64,000 nt of DNA from an uncultured Bacilli bacterium (lineage in GTDB: Bacteria > Bacillota_I > Bacilli_A > RF39 > UBA660), in assembly GCA_934095865.1 (NCBI GenBank), contig CAKOKU010000006.1, forward strand, positions 3,314-67,313. The letters run 5' to 3'. The notes under the pieces were generated by a model. The model was not told the DNA's origin. It ran no database searches and worked only from the letters and a program-made list of their open reading frames with translations. The position numbers were made by a program, and so were the translations under genes. Below are positions 8,421 through 17,773 of the stretch, piece after piece (position 1 is the first letter of the stretch; the number at the start of each line of letters is the position of its first letter).

Positions 8421-8436
8421 GAAGACGGTGATATTA

Positions 8437-9363
8437 ATGAAAGACTTACGCGTTATATTTATGGGAACTCCTGATTTTGCAGTTCCCGTTTTAGAAAGTT
8501 TAATTAAAAATACTAATGTTATAATGGTTGTTTCTCAACCTAATAAACAAGTAGGGCGTCATAAAATTTTAACAGATACTCCCGTTGCGGCGACCGCCAA
8601 AAAGTACAATATTCCTATTTTTCAACCTGTTAAAATAAGAAATGATTATGAAGAAATAATTAAAGCTAATCCAGATATTATTATTACTTGTGCCTATGGG
8701 CAAATTATCCCTAAAATTCTTTTAGACACACCACGTCTTGGCTGTATCAATGTTCATGCCTCTCTTTTACCATATCTTCGTGGTGGAGCACCTCTTCATC
8801 ATGCTATTATAGATGGTTATCAAAAAACTGGTGTAACTATTATGTATATGGATGAAAAAATGGATACTGGTGATATCATTAGCGCGGTAGAGTACCAAAT
8901 TAAACCTAGTGATACTGTTGGTGATATTCATGATAATCTAATGACATTAGCCCCCAAACTTCTAATTGAAACTTTACCAAGTATTATAGAAGGAACAAAT
9001 AATCGTCAAAAACAAGATAATACCATTGCAACTTATGCCTATAACGTCACAAGAGAAGATGAGCATCTTGATTTTACTAAATCTGGTGTCGAACTAGAGC
9101 GTCAAGTTCGAGGCTTAAATCCATGGCCTCTTGCTAACTTTAAATTAAATGGCGAAGAAATAAAAGTTTTAGCCGGTTACTTTGTAAAGGGAAACTCAAA
9201 AATAAAACAAATTGAAGTGACTAAAAATACATTAGCAATCGGTTGTCAAGATGGTTGGTACTATATAATTGAATTAAAACCAAGTGGTAAAAAAGCTATG
9301 CCAGTCAAGGCTTATTTAAATGGGGTATCAAAAGATCAAATAATAAAGATGCAAGTAGAGTAG
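8437..9363 (+). CDS. fmt: Methionyl-tRNA formyltransferase
   Basis: 308 residues. Formylates initiator Met-tRNA with 10-formyl-tetrahydrofolate. The N-terminus MKDLRVIFMGTPDFAVPVLE and the motif INVHASLLPYLRGGAPLHHA are diagnostic; the C-terminal tRNA-binding domain includes VRGLNPWPLANF. The start is the ATG at 8437, because GGTGAT precedes it, family members begin here, and the upstream ATG at 8419 lies in the -10 box. Followed 13 nt later by a glycosyltransferase gene, probably cotranscribed. No def or priA neighbour is seen, unlike the common def-fmt arrangement. Confidence 0.95.
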   Translation: MKDLRVIFMGTPDFAVPVLESLIKNTNVIMVVSQPNKQVGRHKILTDTPVAATAKKYNIPIFQPVKIRNDYEEIIKANPDIIITCAYGQIIPKILLDTPRLGCINVHASLLPYLRGGAPLHHAIIDGYQKTGVTIMYMDEKMDTGDIISAVEYQIKPSDTVGDIHDNLMTLAPKLLIETLPSIIEGTNNRQKQDNTIATYAYNVTREDEHLDFTKSGVELERQVRGLNPWPLANFKLNGEEIKVLAGYFVKGNSKIKQIEVTKNTLAIGCQDGWYYIIELKPSGKKAMPVKAYLNGVSKDQIIKMQVE

Positions 9364-9376
9364 GAGGGCCTTTAAA

Positions 9377-10222
9377 ATGACAGGAATGATAATAATTAAT
9401 TATAATGATTTTATAACCACTAAACGCCTTTTAGATAACGTCAAAAACTATAAATGTTTAACAGAAATTGTTGTCGTTGATAATAAAAGTACTGACGATT
9501 CTTTACATCAGTTACAAAAATTAGCTAGTAAGAAGATAACAATCATTGATAGTGGCGCTAATAAAGGGTATAGTTACGCTCTAAACGTTGGGTGTAAATA
9601 TTTAATCGAAAAATACCAAGAACTTAATATCATTATTTCCAATAGTGACATCATAATTGATAGTGAAGAAGATATTAAAGAACTTGTAAGCCATCTAAAC
9701 AGTAAGTGTGTTGTTGTTGGGCCAACTATCATTCAAAATAATGAAGTTAGCCGTGGTTTTAAAGTACCAACTGTCTGGCAAGATATTAAACAAAATATTG
9801 TTTATTTTGGCAAAAAGGTTTTGGCAAGAGAATTAAGCTATCCTAATGAATATTATCATAAAGACATAAGTAAAGTAGATACTGTTTCTGGATGCTTCTT
9901 TCTAATTAGCAGTAAACACGTTGTTGATATGGGATATTTTGATGAAAATGTCTTTTTGTACTATGAAGAAAATATCATGGGAGTTAAAACTAAAAGATTG
10001 AATAAAAATATTATTGTTTGCAATAACGTCGACGTCGTTCATGACCATTCAGTATCAATAGATAAAAGTCTTAAACGTATTAAAAAATATGATGCCCTAA
10101 AAAGAAGCCAAGCCTACTTTGAAAAAACTTATAATAAAGCTGGCAAATTTAGCATGTTCCTGTTATACCTAACTAGATATCTTACTAGAATACTTTTATT
10201 GATAAAATACAGTATTGACTAA
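9377..10222 (+). CDS. Family 2 glycosyltransferase
   Basis: 281 residues. The fold is GT-A: MIIINYNDFITTKRLLDNV at the start, VVVDNKSTDDS for nucleotide binding, SNSDI as the DxD-like metal site, VSGCFFLISS and the acceptor-side DENVFLYYEE. It resembles rhamnosyltransferase-type GT2 enzymes. Its sugar and acceptor cannot be told from sequence. AGGAGG lies ahead of the ATG; it is 13 nt after fmt, probably in the same operon. No other polysaccharide genes are adjacent. Confidence 0.85.
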   Translation: MTGMIIINYNDFITTKRLLDNVKNYKCLTEIVVVDNKSTDDSLHQLQKLASKKITIIDSGANKGYSYALNVGCKYLIEKYQELNIIISNSDIIIDSEEDIKELVSHLNSKCVVVGPTIIQNNEVSRGFKVPTVWQDIKQNIVYFGKKVLARELSYPNEYYHKDISKVDTVSGCFFLISSKHVVDMGYFDENVFLYYEENIMGVKTKRLNKNIIVCNNVDVVHDHSVSIDKSLKRIKKYDALKRSQAYFEKTYNKAGKFSMFLLYLTRYLTRILLLIKYSID

Positions 10223-10281
10223 AAATAATATAAATACATTACAAAAGAAAAAAATAATAAATTTAGAAAGGACTCTCTAAT

Positions 10282-11412
10282 ATGAAAGAAGAAATATTAA
10301 AAAATATCAAAGAAACAATGTACTTTGACTCTAACTTAGGACCAAACGCTTGTAAAAATAAAGAGGCTATAAGATTAAAAGAAGAAAAAGAATATTACCG
10401 TCCTCCTTTTTTTCACGATGCTGACCGTATCATTTATTCACTTGCCTATACAAGATACATGAATAAAACGCAAGTATTTACCTCATCAGGTAATGATAAT
10501 GTTGCAACGCGAGCTGTTCATGTTCAATTAACTAGCAAAATCGGGCGAACAATTGGTCGAGCTTTGGGTTTAAACGAAGATTTAATCGAAGCCGCCAGCC
10601 TCGGTCATGATATTGGTCATACGCCTTTCGGTCATGTTGGGGAATCAATCTTAAATGATATCTCTTTAAAAGTAGGAGAAGGTTATTTTAATCATAATAT
10701 TCAAAGCGTTCGGAAATTAGAATTTATTGAAAATCATGGTGTTGGCCTTAACCTAACCATGCAAGTTGTTGACGCTATAATGTGCCACAACGGCGAATTA
10801 GAGCTAGAGTGCTACCGACCTAAGAAAAAAACTTATGAAGAAGTTTTAGAAGAATATAAAAGTACATATCAAGATAAAAATGCTAATACCAGCCTTATTC
10901 CCTGTACTTTAGAAGGGTGTGTAGTAAGAATTAGTGACATAATTTCCTACCTTGGCCGTGATATTGAAGATGCCTTAAGACTACATATTCTATCTAAAGA
11001 AGAATTAGATATTGATGTTTTTAGAAAAGTAGGCAAAACCAATCGTGAGATAGTAAATTACTTTATTGAAGATATCATCTTAAACAGTTATGGCAAAGAC
11101 TATATTAAAATGAGTAAAGAAGCTTTTAATAACCTTAGTCAAATTAAAAAATTTAATTATGAACATATTTATGCTAAAGCTAGTACTAAAGAAGAAAGAC
11201 AAATCTGGAAACACATGATAGAAACAGTTTTTGCTAAATGTTTAGAAGACTTAAAACAAAATGGAGAAGAAAGCCATGTCTACATTTATTTTTATAAGTA
11301 CATGAATGAAGAATATAAGAAAAACACTTCTAAAGAACGAGTTGTAATCGATTATATTTCAGGGATGACAGATAATTTTCTAATAAAAGAATACGAATTT
11401 TTTAATAAATAA
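10282..11412 (+). CDS. HD-domain dNTP triphosphohydrolase-like protein
   Basis: 376 residues. It matches the Dgt/dGTPase branch of HD phosphohydrolases: RAVHVQLTSKIGRTIGRALG, then the metal motif GHDIGHTPFGHVGE and a second CHNGE. The N-terminal YYRPPFFHDADRIIYS is also family-typical. Likely hydrolyses dNTPs to nucleoside and triphosphate, affecting nucleotide pools. The usual partner dnaG is not adjacent. AAAGGA precedes the ATG. The substrate is inferred, not shown. Confidence 0.88.
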   Translation: MKEEILKNIKETMYFDSNLGPNACKNKEAIRLKEEKEYYRPPFFHDADRIIYSLAYTRYMNKTQVFTSSGNDNVATRAVHVQLTSKIGRTIGRALGLNEDLIEAASLGHDIGHTPFGHVGESILNDISLKVGEGYFNHNIQSVRKLEFIENHGVGLNLTMQVVDAIMCHNGELELECYRPKKKTYEEVLEEYKSTYQDKNANTSLIPCTLEGCVVRISDIISYLGRDIEDALRLHILSKEELDIDVFRKVGKTNREIVNYFIEDIILNSYGKDYIKMSKEAFNNLSQIKKFNYEHIYAKASTKEERQIWKHMIETVFAKCLEDLKQNGEESHVYIYFYKYMNEEYKKNTSKERVVIDYISGMTDNFLIKEYEFFNK

Positions 11413-11459
11413 TTAATCATTATATAATAAAGGAAATTTACAAGAAATTTATTATTAAT

Positions 11460-11488
11460 TTGACTTTTATTATATTTAATAAGATAAT
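11460..11488 (+). promoter_or_regulatory. Promoter of the 11508 gene
   Basis: TTGACT (11460-11465), 17 bp, GATAAT (11483-11488). Confidence 0.75.
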
Positions 11489-11507
11489 ATAAACAGAGGT
11501 GTAAAAC

Positions 11508-13265
11508 GTGAAAAAGAAAGAAAAAAATTTAACGATAACCCAAGAAGAAATAGAAAGTAATCACTTAATAAAATCAACTAAATCATATTTAATTGTATTT
11601 AGTATCTTATTTTTATCAATATTTTTGCTTTTAATTGGTAGTTTATTTAGAACTAATGTTAATCCTGACTATCCAATTGTATTTAGAGATGCCAACAACC
11701 ATCTTTTAGTAATAACTAAGAATCGCGATTTAAATAACATTGATAAAATTGATGATGCTGATATAGTGTATGCTAACGAAGATATTAGATATATTCTGTA
11801 TACTGATAATAAGAATCTTTATTTACTAGATACAACTAGTACTGATAATAAGAAAATATTAACTAATAATGCTAAGACTTATGGCTTTAGTAGTGATGAT
11901 AAATATGTTTATTATATAGAAAATAATAATGATTTATACGTTTATAATCGTAAAAGTTCCTCATCATATTTAATTGATAGTAACGTTACTAAATTACTAG
12001 ATGTATCTTTAAGTTATGTTATCTATGAAAAAGACAATGCGCTTTTAGTAAAAGACATTGATTCAGGCAGTGTTGATACCGTAAGTAAATCATATGAAGA
12101 CATCATTTTGAGTAAAGATGGTAAAAAAATGCTTTATTCTACTTTAAATAATGATGAAACCTTAAATTATTATGTTTATAATTTTAATACTTTTGCCAAT
12201 GATAGAATATTATTAAATATTGTTGAACTATTAACTTATAATGCTAACTTTACAAAGTTCATGTATACCACTAAAACCGAAGATACCATAAATATTTATA
12301 ATAATATTAAAGATAGCTTAGCTACCAGTGATAAAAAATTTAGTCCCTTATCAGAAGATACTCCTGGTGTAACCGCTGAAGAATTAAAAGCTAATCAAGA
12401 AGAAGCCAAATTAGTAGAAATCCGTAACGCTATGCGTGATTATGCTAAAAACTATACTGTATCTGCTTATGATATTTACTATCAAAATAATCAAACCAAA
12501 ACCTTGTTAGCAAGTAGTTTAAATCAAGTATACTTAAATGACATAACTGATCATAAATTAATTTATACAAAGATGAATTGGGATAACACCTTTGACTTAG
12601 CAAGCTATACTTCTTTAGACCAATTCAAAGAAGACATAGAAAAAAATAAAGAAAATGGCCTATATTTCCAAGTAGATACCAACACTCCTTCATTAATTAA
12701 AGATAGTGTAAAAGATGATATTGAAGTAACATTCTTAAGTGGAGATGGCATTTACTTTAAAGAAGATACTAATCTTTACTTTGCGAAAGTAAGTTCTAAA
12801 ACGGCCGCTGAAGCTAAATTGGTTAAAGAAAACGTTAATAGTAGTATTAAAAAGTCTAGTGCAGAAGTTGGTCTTGTTTATCTAGTAAAAGAAAATGATA
12901 GTAACACTCTAGAATATGTTAAAAATGGTAAAAGTTCAGTTATAAGTAATAATGTCAATGAAGACTCTTTAGTAATTAGTGAAAATAAAGATAGCATTTA
13001 TTACATAAAAGACTATGAAAATTATCAAGGCAAATTAATGATATACAATGGTATTATCAACATGACTATATCAGAAGGTGTTAACTCATTCCTTTATATA
13101 AATGATAGCTTAATGTATGCCACTAAAAATTATGATGAAAATAGTAAAACTTGTGATTTATACCGTTTAAATAATAATAAATTAGTTCTAGTCTATAAAG
13201 GACTACTTAAATGGTATAATCCCGTTGAAACAGAAAAACTTCAGGAAAGAAATAAAAACTCCTAG
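11508..13265 (+). CDS. Membrane-anchored protein with propeller-like repeats
   Basis: 585 residues, GTG start with AGAGGTG upstream. Residues ~25-48 form a single membrane anchor (YLIVFSILFLSIFLLLIGSL), so most of the protein is likely outside. From ~60 on, short repeats such as IRYILYTDNKNLYLLDT, DKYVYYIENNNDLYVYN and GDGIYFKEDTNLYFAKV have the strand pattern of TolB/WD-like beta-propellers. No enzymatic motif is seen and I recognise no named family. It sits alone between the HD enzyme and ymfF. Confidence 0.7.
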   Translation: MKKKEKNLTITQEEIESNHLIKSTKSYLIVFSILFLSIFLLLIGSLFRTNVNPDYPIVFRDANNHLLVITKNRDLNNIDKIDDADIVYANEDIRYILYTDNKNLYLLDTTSTDNKKILTNNAKTYGFSSDDKYVYYIENNNDLYVYNRKSSSSYLIDSNVTKLLDVSLSYVIYEKDNALLVKDIDSGSVDTVSKSYEDIILSKDGKKMLYSTLNNDETLNYYVYNFNTFANDRILLNIVELLTYNANFTKFMYTTKTEDTINIYNNIKDSLATSDKKFSPLSEDTPGVTAEELKANQEEAKLVEIRNAMRDYAKNYTVSAYDIYYQNNQTKTLLASSLNQVYLNDITDHKLIYTKMNWDNTFDLASYTSLDQFKEDIEKNKENGLYFQVDTNTPSLIKDSVKDDIEVTFLSGDGIYFKEDTNLYFAKVSSKTAAEAKLVKENVNSSIKKSSAEVGLVYLVKENDSNTLEYVKNGKSSVISNNVNEDSLVISENKDSIYYIKDYENYQGKLMIYNGIINMTISEGVNSFLYINDSLMYATKNYDENSKTCDLYRLNNNKLVLVYKGLLKWYNPVETEKLQERNKNS

Positions 13266-13320
13266 TTTTAAAGTTTAATAATTAAAAAAACAACCATAAT
13301 ACTTATTAGGAGGCTAATCT

Positions 13321-14592
13321 ATGGAATACAAAAATTTTAAACATCAATCATATAATTTATATACAATAAAAACTGACAAGTTTCGTACTTGCCACATGGA
13401 AGTTATTTTTCGTCATAAATTAGAAAAAGAAGAAGTAACCATTGCCAACGTTTTACGTCGTTACTTGGGCTATACTTCCAAAAAATACAATAAACGTAAA
13501 TTAGTAGTAGAAGCATTAGAAGACTTATATGATGCTTCCTTTTATACCGCCTCATCAAGAGTAGGCAACAGCATTTTTATTAGCTTTATTTTAGACATAT
13601 TAGACCCTGTATTCTGTGATAAAGGATACTTAGATCAAGCTTTAAAATTACCATTTGAATTTATTTTTAACCCTAATTTTACTAACGAAGCTGCCGATGA
13701 AAAATTATTTAGTGTTATCACTAATCTAACAAAAAGAGATATAAAAAGTTTAAAAGAACGTCCAGCTAGTTATGCTTTTAAAAGAGCTTTTCAAACAATG
13801 GATGAAAATAGTCCTTGTAGTATAAACATAAATGGTGATTTAAAAGACTTAGCGCTTATAACCAAAGAAGATATTTACAAATACTACAATAGATTATTAA
13901 AAGATTACGTTTGTGATATCTATGTTATTGGTAATCTTGATATGGATAATGTAGATAAGATTATAGCAAAAGAATATATTAATGATTCAAAAGCTAAAGA
14001 TAACTGCTCATTCGAAGTAAAGAATAAGAATGTTCGTAAGGCAACAGATATAGAGGAAGACGGTGAATATGAACAATCATCATTAATAATGTTATTTAAT
14101 GCAGATACCTTTACAGATAAAGAAAAGAATTATACAATTCATTACTTCAATTCTATTTTCGGTAATGGGTCTTTATCTAATAAATTAAATCAATATTTAC
14201 GCGAAGAAAACGGTATGTGCTATTCGACATATAGTATGTATCAAAAATTAGATAATACTTTAGCAGTTTATGCGGGTATTGACCGTGAAAATAAAGATAA
14301 ATGTGTAGAATTAGTCAAAAAAGCCTTAAAGGAAATGCAAAAAGGTGAATTTAAAGAAGAAGAAATTGATTATGCTAGAGAAACATTAACTAATCAGTTA
14401 AAATCAAGTTTAGATATTCAAACTAGTGTTTTAGATAATTATGTATTCCATAATCTAATTGATGCACCAACCCTACAAACTCGCCTACAAAACATCGGCG
14501 ATGTTACCAAAGAAGAAATAGTAGCTTTAGCTAAAAAAATTAATCTAAGTACTGTTTACTTATTAGGAGGCATTAATGCTAAAGAAAATTGA
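13321..14592 (+). CDS. ymfF: M16-family protein YmfF (inactive partner)
   Basis: 423 residues. Related to insulinase-type (M16) peptidases; in B. subtilis relatives it is linked to EF-P modification. It lacks the zinc-binding HxxEH, having ALEDLYDA where the motif would be, so it should be the non-catalytic half of a heterodimer. The M16 C-terminal pattern is present (FNSIFGNGSLSNKLNQYLRE, CYSTYSMY). Shine-Dalgarno TTAGGAGG. Its end overlaps ymfH by 17 bases, implying coupled translation. Confidence 0.85.
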   Translation: MEYKNFKHQSYNLYTIKTDKFRTCHMEVIFRHKLEKEEVTIANVLRRYLGYTSKKYNKRKLVVEALEDLYDASFYTASSRVGNSIFISFILDILDPVFCDKGYLDQALKLPFEFIFNPNFTNEAADEKLFSVITNLTKRDIKSLKERPASYAFKRAFQTMDENSPCSININGDLKDLALITKEDIYKYYNRLLKDYVCDIYVIGNLDMDNVDKIIAKEYINDSKAKDNCSFEVKNKNVRKATDIEEDGEYEQSSLIMLFNADTFTDKEKNYTIHYFNSIFGNGSLSNKLNQYLREENGMCYSTYSMYQKLDNTLAVYAGIDRENKDKCVELVKKALKEMQKGEFKEEEIDYARETLTNQLKSSLDIQTSVLDNYVFHNLIDAPTLQTRLQNIGDVTKEEIVALAKKINLSTVYLLGGINAKEN

Positions 14593-15856
14593 ACTATTAA
14601 AATATAATGAGGCTATTTATTTTGATAAGCTTGACAATGGTTTAGAAGTATATTTATGGCCCAATAATAAAGTTAGTAACTACTATGCAACTTTTTCTGC
14701 TAAATATGGTAGTGTTGATACAAAATTTAAGGTTGGTTCTAAAACTATTGAAGTACCAAAAGGCTTAGCTCACTTTCTTGAACACATTAAATTTAACGAA
14801 GGCCCTAATAAAACAGCCCATGATTTTTATAATAAACTAGGGACATCAATCAATGCCTTTACTACTTTTGATTTTACTTCTTATGAAGTATTTGGTTCAG
14901 ATAAAATCGAAGAAAACATTACCCATCTTTTAGATTATGTTCAAAATCCTTATTTTACTAAAGAATTAATTGAAAAAGAAAAGAAAATAATCTTAAACGA
15001 AGTAAAAATGGGGAAGAATAATCCTTACAAAGTCCTTTATTACGCCTTAAATAATGCTTTGTATACCCATGATCAAAGAAAGTATTTTGTTACTGGTGAT
15101 GAAGAAGATGTTAAAAGTATTACAATCGATGACGTTCATGCAGCATATGATAACTTTTATCATCCTAGCAATATGTTTTTAGTAGTAACAGGAAATTTTA
15201 ATCCTGAATACTTAGCTACTGTGATTAGAGAAAATCAAAATAATAAGACATTTGCTAAATATACTAATCCTATTAAAATAAAAACAAATGAAGGCTTAAA
15301 GGTTGCTGAGTCAGAAAAAGAAATATATGGTAATGTTTCAGCACCAAAAGTAAAAATTGCGTATAAAATTAAGAAAAGTGAACTTGTTTTCTTAAATGAT
15401 GTTGAAAAGTTAATTTATCCAAGAATAATCTTAAATGCCAACTTTGGTTCAACCAGTGAAGTTAGAGAATACTTACTAGAAAATAATTTAGTTACTAAAT
15501 TAGGTTGCAATGCTAGCCTTTGTGAGGATTATTTAATAATCGTATTAAGTGCCGAAACAAAATGCCCAAAAGAAATAGTGAAAATTTTAGATGAAACATT
15601 TAAGAAAATGACTTTAAATAAAGAGCGTTTAGAACGCCGTATTCGTTGTAACATTGCCTCGGTAATTTATGGCTTTGATGACATCGAATATATGAACGCA
15701 CATATTCAAGATAACATTATGACATATAATAAGATAATTGATAATGAATATGATATTTATAAATCTTTAAATGTTACTACTGCTAAAAAAGTAATTGATA
15801 AAATGGTTACTGATAATAAAACCGTAGTTACGATGCTTCCAAAAGAAGAAAAATAG
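14576..15856 (+). CDS. ymfH: M16-family zinc peptidase YmfH
   Basis: 426 residues. Zinc motif HFLEH (His66, Glu69, His70) with a downstream Glu in KKIILNEVKMGKNNP, so it should be catalytically competent. AGGAGG inside the end of ymfF drives the ATG. Paired with the motif-less YmfF it forms a typical two-subunit M16 peptidase. The known link to EF-P modification in Bacillus is family knowledge; efp is not in this window. Confidence 0.9.
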   Translation: MLKKIELLKYNEAIYFDKLDNGLEVYLWPNNKVSNYYATFSAKYGSVDTKFKVGSKTIEVPKGLAHFLEHIKFNEGPNKTAHDFYNKLGTSINAFTTFDFTSYEVFGSDKIEENITHLLDYVQNPYFTKELIEKEKKIILNEVKMGKNNPYKVLYYALNNALYTHDQRKYFVTGDEEDVKSITIDDVHAAYDNFYHPSNMFLVVTGNFNPEYLATVIRENQNNKTFAKYTNPIKIKTNEGLKVAESEKEIYGNVSAPKVKIAYKIKKSELVFLNDVEKLIYPRIILNANFGSTSEVREYLLENNLVTKLGCNASLCEDYLIIVLSAETKCPKEIVKILDETFKKMTLNKERLERRIRCNIASVIYGFDDIEYMNAHIQDNIMTYNKIIDNEYDIYKSLNVTTAKKVIDKMVTDNKTVVTMLPKEEK

Positions 15857-15886
15857 AGACTGCTTTCTAAAACAGCCTCTTTTTTT
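15856..15886 (+). terminator. Terminator of ymfF-ymfH
   Basis: GAGACTG (15856-15862), 10-nt loop, CAGCCTC (15873-15879), then a T-run. There is one mismatch in the stem. Confidence 0.7.
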
Positions 15887-15889
15887 AAT

Positions 15890-15923
15890 CAAAAAAGAGA
15901 AAACCATATTTGATTTTCTCTTT
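15890..15923 (-). terminator. Terminator of rpsD
   Basis: AAAGAGAAAA (15894-15903) pairs with TTTTCTCTTT (15914-15923); the minus strand then runs into T. Confidence 0.8.
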
Positions 15924-15927
15924 ACTA

Positions 15928-16530
15928 CTATCTATTATAGTATTCAACGATTAATGCTTCATTAATTTCTGGATTTAATTCGCTTCTATCTGGATAACGA
16001 ACATAAGTACCAGATAATTTATTAGCGTCAAATTCAACATAAGCAGGTCTATTTAAAGTAGCCTCAACAGCAGCTTTAATAGCTGGATGATCTAAAGATT
16101 GTTCTTTAACAGCAATTACATCGCCAGGTTTAACAGTGTAAGATGGAATGTTAACTTTAATACCATTAACAGTAATATGTCCATGATTTACAACTTGTCT
16201 AGCAGCACGACGAGTAGTTGCAAGACCCATACGGTAAACTACGTTATCTAATCTAGTTTCTAATAAACGAAGTAGATTTTCACCAGTAATACCATTCATC
16301 TTAGTAGCACGTTTAAATGTTTTAGCAAATTGTTTTTCATTTAAACCATACATGAATCTAACCTTTTGTTTTTCTTGTAACTGAACACCATATTCACTTA
16401 ATTTTCTTTTACGATCTTGTCCGTGAATACCAGGACCATAAGGTCTTTTTGCTAATTCCTTACCATTTTCTAAAGTAGAAAAACCAAGATGACGTGATTT
16501 TTTGTATTGAGCACCAGTATATCTTGCCAT
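15928..16530 (-). CDS. rpsD: 30S ribosomal protein S4
   Basis: 200 residues, full length. Binds 16S rRNA early in 30S assembly. It begins MARYTGAQYKKSRHLGFSTL, contains PYGPGIHGQ, and has the S4 RNA-binding domain RLDNVVYRMGLATTRRAARQVVNHGHITVNG. It is a stand-alone gene, as in Bacillus, not part of the alpha operon. GAAAGGAGA precedes the ATG. A long structured leader suggests autogenous control. Confidence 0.98.
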   Translation of the reverse strand: MARYTGAQYKKSRHLGFSTLENGKELAKRPYGPGIHGQDRKRKLSEYGVQLQEKQKVRFMYGLNEKQFAKTFKRATKMNGITGENLLRLLETRLDNVVYRMGLATTRRAARQVVNHGHITVNGIKVNIPSYTVKPGDVIAVKEQSLDHPAIKAAVEATLNRPAYVEFDANKLSGTYVRYPDRSELNPEINEALIVEYYNR

Positions 16531-16694
16531 AATTATTCTCCTTTCCTTATATTAATGCTATTAGTTAGTATGTTCCATATTTTAATAGGGGAGTCTATCT
16601 AGATATGTTCTCTTTTGGCAGTCATAAGATACTTATAACCGACATTCGTGATAGACACGTCTACAAAAATGAAACTCTGCCAATTAATTGCACA
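16531..16694 (-). promoter_or_regulatory. Structured rpsD leader, candidate autogenous S4 site
   Basis: The leader is about 165 nt. TTGGCAG (16683-16677) pairs with CTGCCAA (16621-16615), closing a ~70-nt domain that includes a GTAGAC/GTCTAT helix. A further GATAGACT segment downstream could compete with it. B. subtilis rpsD is known to be repressed by S4 at its leader; whether this fold is equivalent was not tested. Confidence 0.5.
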
Positions 16695-16697
16695 TAT

Positions 16698-16726
16698 AAT
16701 TTACCATAAGATAGAACTAGTGTCAA
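16698..16726 (-). promoter_or_regulatory. Promoter of rpsD
   Basis: On the minus strand a perfect TTGACA, 17 bp, then TAAATT, preceded by TGG (extended -10). Approximate coordinates. Confidence 0.8.
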
Positions 16727-16845
16727 ATTTATTTTACTAAAATCGCTAATAACCGCTAAATTGTGTTCAGATTTTTTATCTTTTCTTAAAATAAATAGAA
16801 TAATTTTTCTTAATATATAATTTTATAAAATTTATAAATATTAAA

Positions 16846-16874
16846 TTGTTTTTTCTTGTAAAAAATGGTATTCT
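16846..16874 (+). promoter_or_regulatory. Promoter of the Tad-like operon
   Basis: TTGTTT (16846-16851), 17 bp, TATTCT (16869-16874) with an upstream TGG. No other promoter of this quality was noticed before the terminator at 31040, so it may serve the whole 14-kb unit. Confidence 0.6.
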
Positions 16875-16902
16875 TATGTTAGTAATGATAAAGAGGTATG
16901 AT

Positions 16903-17760
16903 ATGAAAAGTAAAACTAAAATTGACTTTAAGAATAAGAAAACTATTATAATAACTGCCATAATAGCTATCATAGTAGTTGGTCTTATTATATTTTTATG
17001 TACAAAACTATTTTCTAAAAAACCAGAACTAACACCAGACAATCCAACTACCAGTGAATTTGAAAATTACCTAAAAGATAGTATCAAAGGGTTTGATGCA
17101 GATTCTATAAATGATTTTATTGAAAGTACAGATAACCTTGCTACTATTAATGAGGTATATTGGGGAGCAATGTATTCAGGAGATGTTCACAAAAACATAA
17201 AAATTCTATATGCTTTAAGTAGACTTTTCTATAATGATTCTACATTAATAGATTATATGACTGGTGCCAGTATGTTTGATCTTGATACCGACTTAGGCGA
17301 TGTAAAGTTATCTATTAAATTTATTAATAAAGTATTAGATGCTAAATTCAAAGATACAACAATAGATAAAAATACCGTGATAACTGATGGCTTCTTCTAT
17401 GGTATTAACGCAATAATTTGTGATGATACATATTGTATTATTCCAATTTCTAGAACAACAGATAGCGGTAATGAATCCGATGGTTTATATGCTAGTAGAA
17501 AAGGTGATTTAACTAAAGTATCTGGTGGCTATGAAATGACTGTCGAAGATTATTATTATGAGTTATCATTTGAAGGTATTATGAAAATGGGAATTTATAG
17601 CAACGCAGCTAAGGATGTTACTTTTTGCGAAACGAGCTTAACAGAAATGTATTTAGGCGATTTCAAAAATACTGATATCTGCAAAGGCGAAGCTACATAT
17701 GATAAAGTCAAATATAAATTTGATAAAAACTATAAATTTGTAAGTGCAGAAACAGTATAA
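16903..17760 (+). CDS. Single-pass membrane protein, first gene of Tad-like operon
   Basis: 285 residues. A Lys-rich cytoplasmic N-terminus, one membrane helix at ~14-34 (TIIITAIIAIIVVGLIIFLC), and an extracytoplasmic domain with a few Cys (ICDDTYC, CETS, ICKG). I recognise no family. The open frame starts at a TTG at 16846, but that codon is in the -35 box; AGAGGTATG precedes the ATG at 16903. It ends 13 nt before the next gene. Position suggests a membrane component or accessory factor of the export system. Confidence 0.72.
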   Translation: MKSKTKIDFKNKKTIIITAIIAIIVVGLIIFLCTKLFSKKPELTPDNPTTSEFENYLKDSIKGFDADSINDFIESTDNLATINEVYWGAMYSGDVHKNIKILYALSRLFYNDSTLIDYMTGASMFDLDTDLGDVKLSIKFINKVLDAKFKDTTIDKNTVITDGFFYGINAIICDDTYCIIPISRTTDSGNESDGLYASRKGDLTKVSGGYEMTVEDYYYELSFEGIMKMGIYSNAAKDVTFCETSLTEMYLGDFKNTDICKGEATYDKVKYKFDKNYKFVSAETV

Positions 17761-17773
17761 GGAAGTGGTTTAT

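Noticed and set aside
8419..8436. fmt start at ATG 8419
   Set aside because: That ATG overlaps the TATAAT -10 box; GGTGAT precedes the ATG at 8437, which matches the family start.
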